DNA of 64,000 bases from Candidatus Woesearchaeota archaeon (GCA_018303405.1 JAGVYD010000015.1:26702-90701); one strand, 5' to 3'. Shown: positions 41,585 through 50,574, numbered from the stretch's first letter. Made by a program: numbers and translations. The notes: generated by a model not told the origin, from the sequence alone.

Positions 41585-42190
41585 CTATTCCTGGCTGTCC
41601 GTATAGTCCATCTCAATCTTGCTGATGACAACGCCTCTTCTCTTGGGCCTGGTCTTATAGAAAGTTCTCTTTGTGAAGAAATAAACATTCTTGTTTATGT
41701 CCATTCCAAATTCCTGCAGGCCAAGCACATTGATTATTTCCTCCAAAATCCTTCTTTCAAGATACCTGTACTTGTCATGCAGCACGATGTCAACGCCTAT
41801 ATATTCGCAATAGCGGATAGTGGCAAAATTTGCAGTCTTGTCGTCATTGATGGTAAAATACCATTTTTCAACCTCATATTCCTTGAACGCCCTTTCCATA
41901 TTCAGGGTAAGCTTTTTCCCAAGAAGTTTTTTTATCTGCTTAATTTCAGCAGGAGCCAGGTCCCTTTCGCGCTTCAGGGCATTGATCACGCTGACAGCCT
42001 CTGGCTTTGTCTCAGTTGTGTATTCCTCGACAAATGCAACTTCCTTTGCATTGTAGTATGTCTTGAATATCTGCCAGAATCCCTTGACCAGCCTTGCCTC
42101 AATCCTGACTTTGTACAGGTGGGCAGTCTCTTTCTCAAAGCTAATCAGGTCGTCGCTGTCAGTCAGCTTAAGCCACATTTTTGTTTGCAT
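41585..42190 (-). CDS. Conserved-looking protein of unknown function
   Basis: 201 residues from ATG 42190 (MQTKMWLKL); 42214 is in frame. Mixed alpha/beta and highly charged: VEEYTTETKPEAVSVINALKRE helix, EKWYFTINDDKTANFATIRY strands, then KYRYLERRILEEIINVLGL. It ends in a basic tail (TRPKRRGVVISKI). No family recognised. An antisense frame covers the same bases with poorer composition and is discounted. Confidence 0.6.
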   Translation of the reverse strand: MQTKMWLKLTDSDDLISFEKETAHLYKVRIEARLVKGFWQIFKTYYNAKEVAFVEEYTTETKPEAVSVINALKRERDLAPAEIKQIKKLLGKKLTLNMERAFKEYEVEKWYFTINDDKTANFATIRYCEYIGVDIVLHDKYRYLERRILEEIINVLGLQEFGMDINKNVYFFTKRTFYKTRPKRRGVVISKIEMDYTDSQE

Positions 42191-42311
42191 TTTCAGTTCA
42201 CTCGGTCTCAACAAAATTTTCTTGAATTCTGTCGTCGGAACAAAAATATCCCTGGATTTTATATTTATATATTTTATGGTGTGTATGGATGCGCATCAGC
42301 AAATTTTGGGC

Positions 42312-42905
42312 TTACTTTACAGCATAGCCCCAGTTATTCAGCCACAACTCAAAATAGCCCAGGACTGTTTTTTTCCCATCGAATCCCGCTTTCTCAAGGT
42401 AATGCCTTATGGCTTTATGCGGATAAGTGGACTCATGCTCATGGATCTCTTCCTTGCTCACCAAGCCTGTCCTCGCCATAATCTTAAGCAGGCCGTCTGT
42501 CCACGGGCAGGGGGTTGTCAAAATCAGCCGCCCGCCAGGCTTGAGTATCCTGTGGATTTCCCTGAGAACCGCTGTGAGCTTTTTTTGCTGCAGATGCTCG
42601 AAAACCGCAAGCATGGCAACAACATCAAAATAATTGTCAGGATAGGATGTCCTGGGTTTTTCTTCAAGGTCTTGTTTCTTCAAGGTTATTTTGCCATAGG
42701 ACTTGGATAATTTTACAAAAGGGTCGATGCCATGCTTTTCCCTGAATTTTGTATTGATGAGGAAAAAAGGATAGGAGCCGCAGCCAATGTCAAGGATTCT
42801 TCCTTTCCTGGCAGAGTCCGGAATCAATTTGTTTGCCATGGCTGCCCTTTTTTTTGAAAGGAATGATTCAAGAATTCCGTCGCCGCGGGTTACGTGCTGG
42901 TGCAT
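42312..42905 (-). CDS. Class I SAM-dependent methyltransferase
   Basis: 197 residues from ATG 42905 (MHQHVTRGDG); 42974 is also in frame. Motif I RILDIGCGSYPFF, motif II around GIDPFV, motif IV DVVAMLAVFEHLQ, and ILKPGGRLILTTPCP are the UbiE/Methyltransf_11 core. The C-terminal part has HYLEKAGF. Substrate unknown. Nearby on both sides are the aRF1 unit and a small unknown gene, neither of which hints at a role. Confidence 0.85.
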   Translation of the reverse strand: MHQHVTRGDGILESFLSKKRAAMANKLIPDSARKGRILDIGCGSYPFFLINTKFREKHGIDPFVKLSKSYGKITLKKQDLEEKPRTSYPDNYFDVVAMLAVFEHLQQKKLTAVLREIHRILKPGGRLILTTPCPWTDGLLKIMARTGLVSKEEIHEHESTYPHKAIRHYLEKAGFDGKKTVLGYFELWLNNWGYAVK

Positions 42906-43037
42906 TCTAATTTGTTCTGGGTTTAATCTTATAAAGGTTTGTTTTTGGAAATAATAAGTTGCATTTAAACTCAAACTTATAAAGAAATAATGTTTCTGGT
43001 CATGTGCCCGGACTCACACTTGCATGATACGATGATT

Positions 43038-43080
43038 GCAAGACGTTTATCCGGGTAACCAGGCCCGCCGCAAGGCGGGT
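43038..43080 (+). repeat. Dispersed GNRA-hairpin repeat, copy A
   Basis: 43 nt matching the reverse complement of 49559-49601 at 38 of 43 positions. It contains ATCCGG, TAACCAGG and a CCCGCC-GCAA-GGCGGG hairpin, i.e. a six-base stem with a GNRA tetraloop. Intergenic, just before the small gene at 43191. Confidence 0.7.
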
Positions 43081-43190
43081 CACTTCTTTAGGCCATTGTC
43101 ACGTAGCAAAATTTAAATATGAATTGGACATGGGTCATCATAAATATTTATTTTGGCGGGGATATCCCCTGCCACGGGGAGGGATTCAGA

Positions 43191-43499
43191 ATGGCAATAA
43201 CTTATGACCCGCTGACACCGCAGGACAAGACATTGACAAAACTATTGGCTGAAGATGTTCTATCTGATTTTGCCGGAAAGTATGCAACTGGCCAAGCTAC
43301 AAGCATCCCAAAGGACATGGCAATTGAAGTTGCAAGAACGGCAATCGAATTGTATGGTGCGGATGGATATGATGTAAGCCGTGTGACCCCATCAATGGTG
43401 CTTGCCAAAGGAATGAGCTGGGGGCACATTACCTTGGTAAGAAATGATGTCCAACTCCACGATACCATCTTGCAATACATACATGCAGAGCATCCATGA
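43191..43499 (+). CDS. Small protein of unknown function
   Basis: 102 residues from ATG 43191, with GGGGAGGGA 6-14 nt upstream; an upstream in-frame stretch from 43119 is hydrophobic and is judged to be leader. Helical: DKTLTKLLAEDVLSDFAGKY, KDMAIEVARTAIELYG, then MVLAKGMSWGHITLVRND. No family recognised. It ends shortly before the tRNA-Pro-like/hairpin region. Confidence 0.5.
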   Translation: MAITYDPLTPQDKTLTKLLAEDVLSDFAGKYATGQATSIPKDMAIEVARTAIELYGADGYDVSRVTPSMVLAKGMSWGHITLVRNDVQLHDTILQYIHAEHP

Positions 43500-43581
43500 T
43501 CTGCATTGCATGGAGTTCTGGGTATTGAGCAAAGCGAAATGCCCACAAGACTAATTTCGGTGTTAACGGACGAAACCGTTA

Positions 43582-43594
43582 TGGGGCTGCCGGG
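43582..43594 (-). pseudogene. Fragment resembling a tRNA-Pro 3' end
   Basis: Minus strand CCCGGCAGCCCCA matches the T-stem and acceptor 3' strand plus discriminator of a tRNA-Pro whose 5' acceptor (GGGGCTG) appears at 43905-43911. The T-loop is lost: a GAGATTTTTT/AAAAAATCTC hairpin (43595-43617) begins where it should be. Confidence 0.5.
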
Positions 43595-43621
43595 GAGATT
43601 TTTTATCAAAAAATCTCGTAA

Positions 43622-43767
43622 AATGTTTGGAATTTTCCACTAGTTTCTAACTAGTGGCTGGAAAGCCAATGTCAAACTTTCAAGTGAAAAATTCATAACA
43701 TGCTCAAGAACTGCTCACTTTTTAGGCAGTATCCAAACACGCTGCCTGCTTTAGCAGGCAGTTCTTG
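43622..43767 (+). repeat. Dispersed structured repeat, copy 1
   Basis: The first 90 nt (43622-43711) match 51211-51300 with about 6 differences. It starts with a CCACTAGT..ACTAGTGG hairpin, then an outer stem CAAGAACTGC (43705-43714) with GCAGTTCTTG (43758-43767). In the other copy the outer stem is CAAGAACCAC/GTGGTTCTTG, so three pairs changed together. An inner CTGCCTGC-TTTA-GCAGGCAG hairpin has the same TTTA loop type as the other copy. Confidence 0.8.
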
Positions 43768-44096
43768 ACAAATTTGAAGGCATAAAGCCTCTCGACGCGA
43801 TCTAATGCAACCTTAAATTTCGCTATACCAACAAGGAGCGACGCATCAATATTGCAGAATGAAAGCTCGCAAGACTAAACCTCGAAGGATACCAGGCTAC
43901 CCCACAGCCCCAATGAAATATATTGTGAATTTGTGAATGCGACCAGCAATATTTCAGATTGCTGAGCTCAGCGGGCTTTATGCCCTCTTTGTTTCTATCA
44001 AATCTCACAGAAATGCTTAGCATTTCTGGGACACCAAAAATCTGCGATTTTTGCGTGTTTTTTAAAGATTTGCCACGGCTACCCCACAGCCCCAAT
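43768..44096 (-). repeat. tRNA-Pro-5'-end-flanked hairpin elements
   Basis: GAAGGC-ATAAA-GCCTCTC then GACGCGA (43794-43800) is the same signature as in the elements near 8.0-8.7 kb. Two identical 20-nt copies of a tRNA-Pro-like 5' end (43895-43914 and 44077-44096, on the minus strand GGGGCTGTGGGGTAGCC) bound a unit that contains GGGC-TTTAT-GCCC and TTTCTAT, again as at 8.5 kb. No complete tRNA-Pro was found between them. The remaining bases 44097-44447 hold only a promoter for the next gene. Confidence 0.6.
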
Positions 44097-44417
44097 ATGA
44101 GAATGGAAAGAATTTACTTTCATTATAAAAATGTATGTTAAATGCATATTCCCTAAACACTCATCTGTTTGTCTTGCCTACCACTCCTATATATGCTATG
44201 GCAAATGCGCAATTACAGTGCCATTCAAAATATGGTGTATAATCATGCTAATCATGGCTTGATTATATAGTATACTGCAATGTCTCAGCCTTCTTAAGAA
44301 TAAAGCGTTGGTGAAACCCCGATGAGATCATATCATCTTTCATGAAAATGCAGCAAACGTGCAACCTATATCCCCCCTTATAAATGTGTTGTTTTTGACC
44401 TTCCATTAGAAGTTAAT

Positions 44418-44426
44418 TTTTTATAT
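44418..44426 (+). promoter_or_regulatory. TATA box for the kinase-GH88 gene
   Basis: TTTTATATT-type box 22-30 nt before ATG 44448, predicting a leaderless transcript. Confidence 0.5.
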
Positions 44427-44447
44427 TATCATGATATAGTATTAACA

Positions 44448-46438
44448 ATGGACAAGTCGGATCGGGGAGATCACGCTCAGCTTATTGGCAGGACTATAGA
44501 CAGGAAGTATGTGATTGAGTCCATTATCAAGCCAACCAGGAAGAGCTGGGTATTCAAGGCATATGAGCCCAGCCTAGATAGGCATATAGCTCTCAAGATT
44601 CTAATACCTTGGATGGATGATGCGAGAAAAAAGCAGGTAATTGCAGAAGGAAAAAGATTAGCCAGGCTCGAGCAACAGGAACACATTACCTCGGTTTATG
44701 CAGCAGGAGAGGACCAGGGCTTCTACTACATTGCCATGCAGTATGTTGATGGGAAGGATTTGGAACAGGACCTTGACTCAGGAAAACAGCTTTCTTTGGC
44801 AGAAATCATTGAGATAGTGCAATCAGTTGCTGCAGGAGTGGCCAATGCCCATAACGAAGGCATACACCACCTTGATGTTAAGCTCGAGAATATAATACGC
44901 AAGAATGGAAAAGGAAAGGGCCTGTATCTTCTGGACTGGGGAGGCAGGCTATCAGACAGCCATACTTTCTCTCCTACGGGCGAAACAGACATCGTTTCTA
45001 ATCCATTTATGAGGGATATTGCGCAGTTGGGCGGGATATTGAAATATCTGTTGGAGAGATACAAAAGCCAGGACAGGAAAGTTCCAAAGGCGCTGGAACA
45101 TATTGCACAGAAGGCACTAAGTTTCGGCTATGACGACGTTAAGGAATTTGGGCAAAGCATTGCAAAATATCAGAATGCAGTTTCGCGCCGAAAATTCATG
45201 GGCATTATGCTTGGAACTTTGGTTTCAGGTGCAGCCGCCATTTCCATATACGAGCATAACAGCTATAGAAGTTCAATAGAATATATCCAGAATGAAATTG
45301 CAGGAATCAGCGCACTGGACAACAGGGAACTGGCTCCTCTCTACAATGAGCTGTTGTCAAGGATTGTGGCTCAGAAAATCCGAAAGCTCGGGGAATCAGG
45401 GACATTCGGACCAGGAAACTACCTTTACGCAACCACCACTGATGGGAAATGGTTCAAGACGCATGGCAATGGTTACTCGACAGAAGGATACACTCCTGGA
45501 CTTTGCTGGATTTGCCTCGACAGGACAAAGGAAAAGGAATTTGGAAAATGGGCCCGCGAAACCACTGAAGGGATAGATTTTGTCGAGGACGATGCTGGCA
45601 GTGTCAAGCCGGCGAGATTTTATTATTCGTATGGGAAAGGGTATATCATGACAGGAAATGAAGGTTACCTGGCCAAAGCAAGGCGGGCAGCAGATATCAT
45701 GGCTTCGAGTTACAATGAAAATTCAGGAATCCTGGAGATTGCAGAATCCGGAGAAACCCCTGAGCTGCAGACATTAAAAGTTGACACAGTTGTGGTCCTC
45801 CCATTGTTATGGCTTGCCTTTGACAATGAACAAAACCCCAGCGAGAGACAGCACTATTTAGACATCATCATGAACCATCTGCAAACTCTGGAAAGATACA
45901 GCATCAGGAGGGATTCATCTGTAAGGGAACAGGCAGTATTCAATCCAAGGAAAGGAAAATTTGTGGGCGAGGCGAATTACTTTGCATTTGGGCCAGGATC
46001 TGCATATTCAAGAGGACATGCAAGGGCCCTGGAAGCGTTTGTTACAGCATACCAAAAAACAGGAATTTTCTGCAAACCTCCAAGAAACTGGCGGATTACT
46101 TCATTGAAAACCTGCCGGAAGACAATGTTCCATTCTACGATTTTAGGGATTTGGCTTCTTCAATTCCAAAAGACAGCTCAGCTGCAGCCATAGCACTTCA
46201 GCCCATAATGCAATTGTATATCCTGACAGGGCGGGAAAACTATAAAAAAGCCTTTTCAAGGATGTTACATTCACTATCCTCAAAAAAATACCTGTCTTCT
46301 GATGTGGATGATTATGAGGGGATTATTATGCATGCATGTGCAGATAAACGGGCAGGCGAATACACTAATTCATCCCTCATATTTGGCTGTTACAGTTATG
46401 TGGAAGCCTTGTCGCGCTTGCCTGGTATGCAAATATAA
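44448..46438 (+). pseudogene. Ser/Thr kinase-like domain fused through a Tat motif to a GH88-type glycoside hydrolase, with a frameshift
   Basis: Reading frame 1 runs 44448-46193 but leaves family similarity near 46062; a frame +2 continuation carries on to 46438. Kinase-like N domain (about 12-230): IALKIL Lys, HLDVKLEN (Arg of HRD replaced by Leu), LLDWGG (Asp of DFG kept); no glycine-rich loop. At about 246 comes SRRKFMG plus a hydrophobic helix, a twin-arginine-type motif. The C domain (about 300 on) shows GH88 landmarks: GYTPGLCWICL, GKGYIMTGN, FGPGSAYSRGHA, then in the other frame KKLADYFIENLPED and PKDSSAAAIA. One missing base in 46055-46070 would restore a protein of about 663 residues. 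Sequencing error, inactivation, or programmed shift are all possible. Confidence 0.75.
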
Positions 46439-46465
46439 AAAAAGAATAAAAAAATTCAGTTATGT

Positions 46466-46681
46466 TTATGGAGGCGGAGAAGTGCTGTTTCCCAGACAAT
46501 CATTTGGATAACCCGGCTCATGATGACATTCTGGCTCTGCCATGGCCATCAGGCTTCCTCCCTGGAATGCCAAATCCACATAGCTCAATTCCTTTGTCTG
46601 GCTCTGGCTGCCTCCGAACCCCGCGATGAATAACATCACAGCTGCTAAAGCAACATACATTATCTGATACATTTTTTTCAT
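46466..46681 (-). CDS. Small exported protein of unknown function
   Basis: 71 residues. A signal-peptide-like start MKKMYQIMYVALAAVMLFIAGFG, likely cleaved after AGFGG. The mature part is polar with ECHHEPGYPNDC, a Cys/His-rich stretch that could bind metal or form a disulfide, and a Ser-Pro end. It is convergent with the kinase-GH88 gene. No family recognised. Confidence 0.55.
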   Translation of the reverse strand: MKKMYQIMYVALAAVMLFIAGFGGSQSQTKELSYVDLAFQGGSLMAMAEPECHHEPGYPNDCLGNSTSPPP

Positions 46682-46856
46682 AAAATCGCCTCCCCTATAC
46701 TACTTATCCTATATCACTTATTCTGTTATGCCCCTGTGATAAAAATCCCACGTAAGAGCCTGGATAACTTTTGCAGATATGGTACATAAAATGAGGCTAG
46801 TTATCATGATTTTTATCCCAATACAAAATATAATCGCAGAATGCGCAAGAGTGTGG

Positions 46857-47744
46857 CTATAACCTTATTTCAATCACTGTGGACAGTAAATCACGTATGT
46901 CCGAGCATATGTCATACAGGTAAAAAGATGCCCAGGAGTTGGACATTAAAAGATCTTGCTTCATGTTTTTTGTCCTCTGGAACAGGCTTTCCATTTTTGC
47001 CTCGTTGTAAGAATAAAACAATCTGTAAAAATCGGCCAGGCATTCATTGATTTCGGCCAAATTGGCCACTAATTTGTCATCAATCCTTTGCCGATTGGCA
47101 AAATACACGGAGCACATGTCCTTATAATGGTCTGCTATCCTTTCCAGCACCTTAATCAGGTGATAATACTGCGGGATCTTTTTATGGTTGCCTGATCCGT
47201 TTCTGGCCAGCATCCTGATGCCATAATTGCAGAATCTGTTGATTGGATAATCCTGGCCTGCCATGGATTTCAGTTCAGCTGTATTCCTGCTTTTGATGAT
47301 GTCAAGGCTCTCCGATGCGAAATCCAGGGTCAGGAGCCATAATCTTCTCAGGGCAATCTCAAATTCGTCGCTTGAATGCCCAGTGAGGTCCTGCAACAGG
47401 CAATAGTTATTTTCCTGCCTGGTGATTTCAAATCCTATCATCTCATTGGAAATCAGGCTCCTTATGACATTAATGTATCCAGGACTGGCATAAGTTAGAC
47501 CCATCTCATCATATCCCAGCCTGTAGAGCGAAGTTATGTAGCTTTTGCCAAATCTCTCAAAACCGCCGATATCTATTTCCTTTTTGGTTCTGGCAGAAAT
47601 TGGGCCATTCTTGATTATCAGTTCCCTGCCTTGCTCCGTCACTTCAAGCTCATGGCCTTTCTTTATGTGGCATGTCTTTATCCAGGCTGAAGGCAGAGAA
47701 ATAGTCAACGTTGAACTTCCATGCAGGACAACTTTCCTCTTCAT
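46857..47744 (-). CDS. AbrB/PhoU-domain regulator 1
   Basis: 295 residues from ATG 47744 (AGGGTG upstream). The N-terminal 50 residues (MKRKVVLHGSSTLTISLPSAW, LEVTEQGRELIIKN) are an AbrB/MazE-like DNA-binding swapped hairpin. The rest is two PhoU-like helical bundles (about 90-290). This combination is an archaeal phosphate-responsive regulator type. A 16-bp palindrome lies 93-108 nt upstream. A paralog is encoded 2.8 kb further on (49623). Ligand unknown here. Confidence 0.85.
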   Translation of the reverse strand: MKRKVVLHGSSTLTISLPSAWIKTCHIKKGHELEVTEQGRELIIKNGPISARTKKEIDIGGFERFGKSYITSLYRLGYDEMGLTYASPGYINVIRSLISNEMIGFEITRQENNYCLLQDLTGHSSDEFEIALRRLWLLTLDFASESLDIIKSRNTAELKSMAGQDYPINRFCNYGIRMLARNGSGNHKKIPQYYHLIKVLERIADHYKDMCSVYFANRQRIDDKLVANLAEINECLADFYRLFYSYNEAKMESLFQRTKNMKQDLLMSNSWASFYLYDICSDIRDLLSTVIEIRL

Positions 47745-47836
47745 ATTATGCACCCTTTTTCACATGGCCCGGCCATATACTATCATTGAATATTGGAAGC
47801 CTTTCACTATAAAAATGTTTTCAAGTCCTGGATAAA

Positions 47837-47852
47837 TATACACCGGTGTATA
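47837..47852. promoter_or_regulatory. Perfect 16-bp palindrome upstream of regulator 1
   Basis: TATACACC/GGTGTATA, fully symmetric, between the regulator gene (minus) and the unknown gene at 47926 (plus). A likely operator, by position and symmetry. Confidence 0.55.
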
Positions 47853-47925
47853 CAATGTGATAACAAAGTATATATCATAAACTGATCTTAAAAACTCTTA
47901 TCATCCCAAACATGGTAGAAATAAA

Positions 47926-48330
47926 ATGGCTTCGGTTATAAGCACAAAACGAAAAGGGACCAAGGTAATCCTAGAATTGGCATGCGAATATGATGAATTT
48001 CTGCAGTTGAAGGGGCATCTTGATGATATCCACCTATTTACTGAAAAAACTGCGGTAATCAGGACAAATATCAGTCAGCGGGGAAGAAATGAGGCCACCA
48101 AATATTTTCTTATCCCCCGGGAATTTAGGAAAGGGTTTCTTTTTGAAAATGTAACTTCCTGCCAAAGACTCGACATTCCAGAAAAAGTGATATTCATATA
48201 TGTGGTGGACAGGTATTCAAAAAACCCCTCTAAAAGGGAGATTGTCCTGAAAAATATCGAGAAGAGGGTAACATCGAGCACTAAAGCGGCAAAGGATTAT
48301 CCTTTAGTGTACAGGCAGGATATTTTATAA
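47926..48330 (+). CDS. Basic beta-rich protein of unknown function
   Basis: 134 residues. Opens ISTKRKGTKVILELACEYDEF, has a middle YFLIPREFRKGFLF stretch and ends with a Lys-rich helix. The small, basic, beta-then-helix character could suit nucleic-acid binding, but no family is recognised. Divergent from regulator 1 across the palindrome, so it may be its target. Confidence 0.55.
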   Translation: MASVISTKRKGTKVILELACEYDEFLQLKGHLDDIHLFTEKTAVIRTNISQRGRNEATKYFLIPREFRKGFLFENVTSCQRLDIPEKVIFIYVVDRYSKNPSKREIVLKNIEKRVTSSTKAAKDYPLVYRQDIL

Positions 48331-48458
48331 GCAATTTTAAGTTACGAGAACTCAAATGTTATCCACATAGTTTGTGCATAGTCCTCTTTGTAACAGAGGC
48401 CATTTAATAGCGATATCAATGGATTGAAAGCTAAACTACATTTTATGAGGCAGTGCCG

Positions 48459-49517
48459 ATGGATATAATGGCTGAAAAGAAGGGCAAATATGTGCAGTAT
48501 GAGGAATCCCAGAATCCATGGGAAACATCAGAGTCTGATTTCCCCGAGATGGGGCGGCCTGCCGAGAAGCTGCGTTTTATGCTGAACTATGCTGTATTGG
48601 CTCCATCAATATATAACATCCAACCATGGATTTTCAAAATCTTGGACAATGAGGCATATATGTATGCTGACATGAGCCGAAAACTTCCCATTGCAGACCC
48701 GGACCACCGGCAAATCCTAATATCCTGTGGCGCAGCTTTGTTCAATCTTAAATGTGCCATCGAGCATTTTAGGTATACTTATAAAATGGAATTGTGCCCA
48801 AGCACGACATCACCTGATCTGCTGGCTACCATCAGCCTCGGCAACAAGTCGGGGCAGTATTATTACCGTGATAACCTCTTCCATGCCATTAAGCTCAGAA
48901 GGACAAAATGGTTGAGGTTTAAAGACCAGAAAATACCTGATATTCTTCTTGACAACCTGAAGGAAGTGGCCTGTCTTCACAACACGTGGTTTCAGGTAGT
49001 TCACTTGAATGACAAAGACAACGTTATTACTGACCTGATTGTTCAGGCAAAATCGGCCCTATCGAAAAATAGGGATTTTTGCAACGAGCTGGCTTCGTGG
49101 CTGCGTTCTCACAACTCTTCTTTGGATGGCCTTAGCAGCCGGACAAAGGGATATAGCCCGCTTGTATCAGTGCTGATCCCGTTGCTTGCCCGAAATTTTA
49201 AGTTGGGGAATAGCATAACCACCAAGAATCAAGACCATATACTCAATACATCTACTTTAGCCGTGCTGGGCACACAAGATGACACTCCCCTGGAATGGCT
49301 CCATGCCGGCATGTCCCTGCAAAACATCCTGCTTCATGCAACAACAGTTGGGTTAAGCTATTCCTTTGTCAATGATCCGATTGTGGTTCCTGAGCTTAGG
49401 AAAAAACTCTCTGAAGTCCTTAACCGCGAAGGATATCCTCAGATCTTCCTTCGTTTTGGATACAGCCCGGACATTGAGCCCACTCCAAGACGCCCTGTTG
49501 GAGATGTTCTTATTTGA
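48459..49517 (+). CDS. Nitroreductase-family protein, Acg type
   Basis: 352 residues. A first nitroreductase-like half begins LRFMLNYAVLAPSIYNIQPWIF, as in Acg-type proteins (Ser replacing the usual Arg-x-Ser-x-Arg start), then DHRQILISCGAALFNLK. The second half has HLNDKDNVITDLIV and ends LHAGMSLQNILLHATTVGLSYSFVND (given in part), VLNREGYPQIFLRFGYSP. These flavin-binding proteins, often found in stress regulons, have lost one FMN-contact set in some members. Between the two AbrB-PhoU genes. Substrate unknown. Confidence 0.8.
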   Translation: MDIMAEKKGKYVQYEESQNPWETSESDFPEMGRPAEKLRFMLNYAVLAPSIYNIQPWIFKILDNEAYMYADMSRKLPIADPDHRQILISCGAALFNLKCAIEHFRYTYKMELCPSTTSPDLLATISLGNKSGQYYYRDNLFHAIKLRRTKWLRFKDQKIPDILLDNLKEVACLHNTWFQVVHLNDKDNVITDLIVQAKSALSKNRDFCNELASWLRSHNSSLDGLSSRTKGYSPLVSVLIPLLARNFKLGNSITTKNQDHILNTSTLAVLGTQDDTPLEWLHAGMSLQNILLHATTVGLSYSFVNDPIVVPELRKKLSEVLNREGYPQIFLRFGYSPDIEPTPRRPVGDVLI

Positions 49518-49558
49518 AGCCGTGTGTCCCAACGGGCCTAAATGCCTGTAATGCAATG

Positions 49559-49601
49559 GCCTGCCTTGCGGCGGGCCTGGTTATCCGGATTAGCGTCTTG
49601 C
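49559..49601 (-). repeat. Dispersed GNRA-hairpin repeat, copy B (inverted)
   Basis: The reverse complement matches 43038-43080 at 38 of 43 positions, with CCCGCC-GCAA-GGCAGG as the hairpin. It sits after the nitroreductase gene stop, before regulator 2 (convergent). Confidence 0.7.
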
Positions 49602-49622
49602 TTCTTGCAATTCATATCCAAT

Positions 49623-50534
49623 TCACAACCTCATTGCATAATACGGCCCGTAAAGGTCAAATATCAGGTCCTGTGCTGTCATAATGTGGTGCAGCAGTAT
49701 GATTTCCCTGCCTTTCACCTTTCCCAGCAAATGCAGTGTTTTGCCCGAAGCCTCATTCTTGATTCTATAAAATTCCTTTGCCTTGGAGGGGTCAAATTTG
49801 TAAAACAGTTCATACAGCAGCCTGAACATCATGTTTGTTTCCCTGACCGCATCCAGGACTGCCCTGTCTATCCTGTAATCTGTCTCCCTGAAAAAGTAAA
49901 GGCAAATTGCCTTATATACATCCGCAATCTTTTCAAGGTCGCGTACAATCGCATACATGAACAACGTATTCTCGGGGTTGGCATAGCCATACTTGTTCAA
50001 TACCCTTTTGCAAAAATCAGTGTATTTGTTGTTTGTTCCTTCGTGCAGCGAAATGCCTCCCAGCTCTTGGAATTTACCGCTGGCCAAAGCCCGATAGCAG
50101 GATTCCCCCATTTCCAGCTGCAGCAAAAAAGTGCGCCGGAGCATGCTTTCATATTCCTCGCTTTTTACATCAGTTATGCTCCTGACGGTGCAGCTCGTGT
50201 CGGTCTGCGACACAACTTCAAAGCCAATAAGCTCGGAGATTTTCAAAAGCAGGGAATTTTCTGCTTCATCGCCTGAGAAGTTCAGCCTGACCTCATCGTA
50301 CCCCTTATGGTAGACATAGGCCAGGATGTTCTTGTGCGGCATGCCTATGTCCTTAGCTTCGAGGTTCAATCTCTTTACCTTGGGCTTGCTCGGCTCGGCA
50401 GATACAATCAGCTGCTTTTCCCTTTCCTCAACATCTATCTCCGCTCCCTTCCTCAGGCTGTTGGCCTTTGCCCACTTGCTGGGCAGGCTGACCATCAGCG
50501 TTGAAGGGCCAATAAGTGCAATCTTCCGCTTCAT
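49623..50534 (-). CDS. AbrB/PhoU-domain regulator 2
   Basis: 303 residues from ATG 50534. Same plan as regulator 1: KRKIALIGPSTLMVSLPSKW DNA-binding hairpin, then PhoU-like bundles including NIAYVYHKGYDEVRL-type and FRLLYELFYKFDPSKAKEF helices. It is about equally far from regulator 1 as two separate subfamily members would be. A fully symmetric 18-bp AT palindrome lies 41 nt upstream. It probably acts on its own promoter and on the plus-strand Lrp-type gene. Confidence 0.85.
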   Translation of the reverse strand: MKRKIALIGPSTLMVSLPSKWAKANSLRKGAEIDVEEREKQLIVSAEPSKPKVKRLNLEAKDIGMPHKNILAYVYHKGYDEVRLNFSGDEAENSLLLKISELIGFEVVSQTDTSCTVRSITDVKSEEYESMLRRTFLLQLEMGESCYRALASGKFQELGGISLHEGTNNKYTDFCKRVLNKYGYANPENTLFMYAIVRDLEKIADVYKAICLYFFRETDYRIDRAVLDAVRETNMMFRLLYELFYKFDPSKAKEFYRIKNEASGKTLHLLGKVKGREIILLHHIMTAQDLIFDLYGPYYAMRL

Positions 50535-50574
50535 TGTTCCCTGCAGTAGGTTCAAATATATAAATATTTCTAAA

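Noticed and set aside
41546..42481. Long frame antisense to the unknown gene and methyltransferase.
   Set aside because: Cys/Phe/Leu-rich composition typical of shadow frames, and the minus-strand genes have recognised or well-formed features.
43823..44095. Minus-strand frame in the tRNA-Pro-like region.
   Set aside because: It passes over the tRNA fragments and hairpins; no coding signs.
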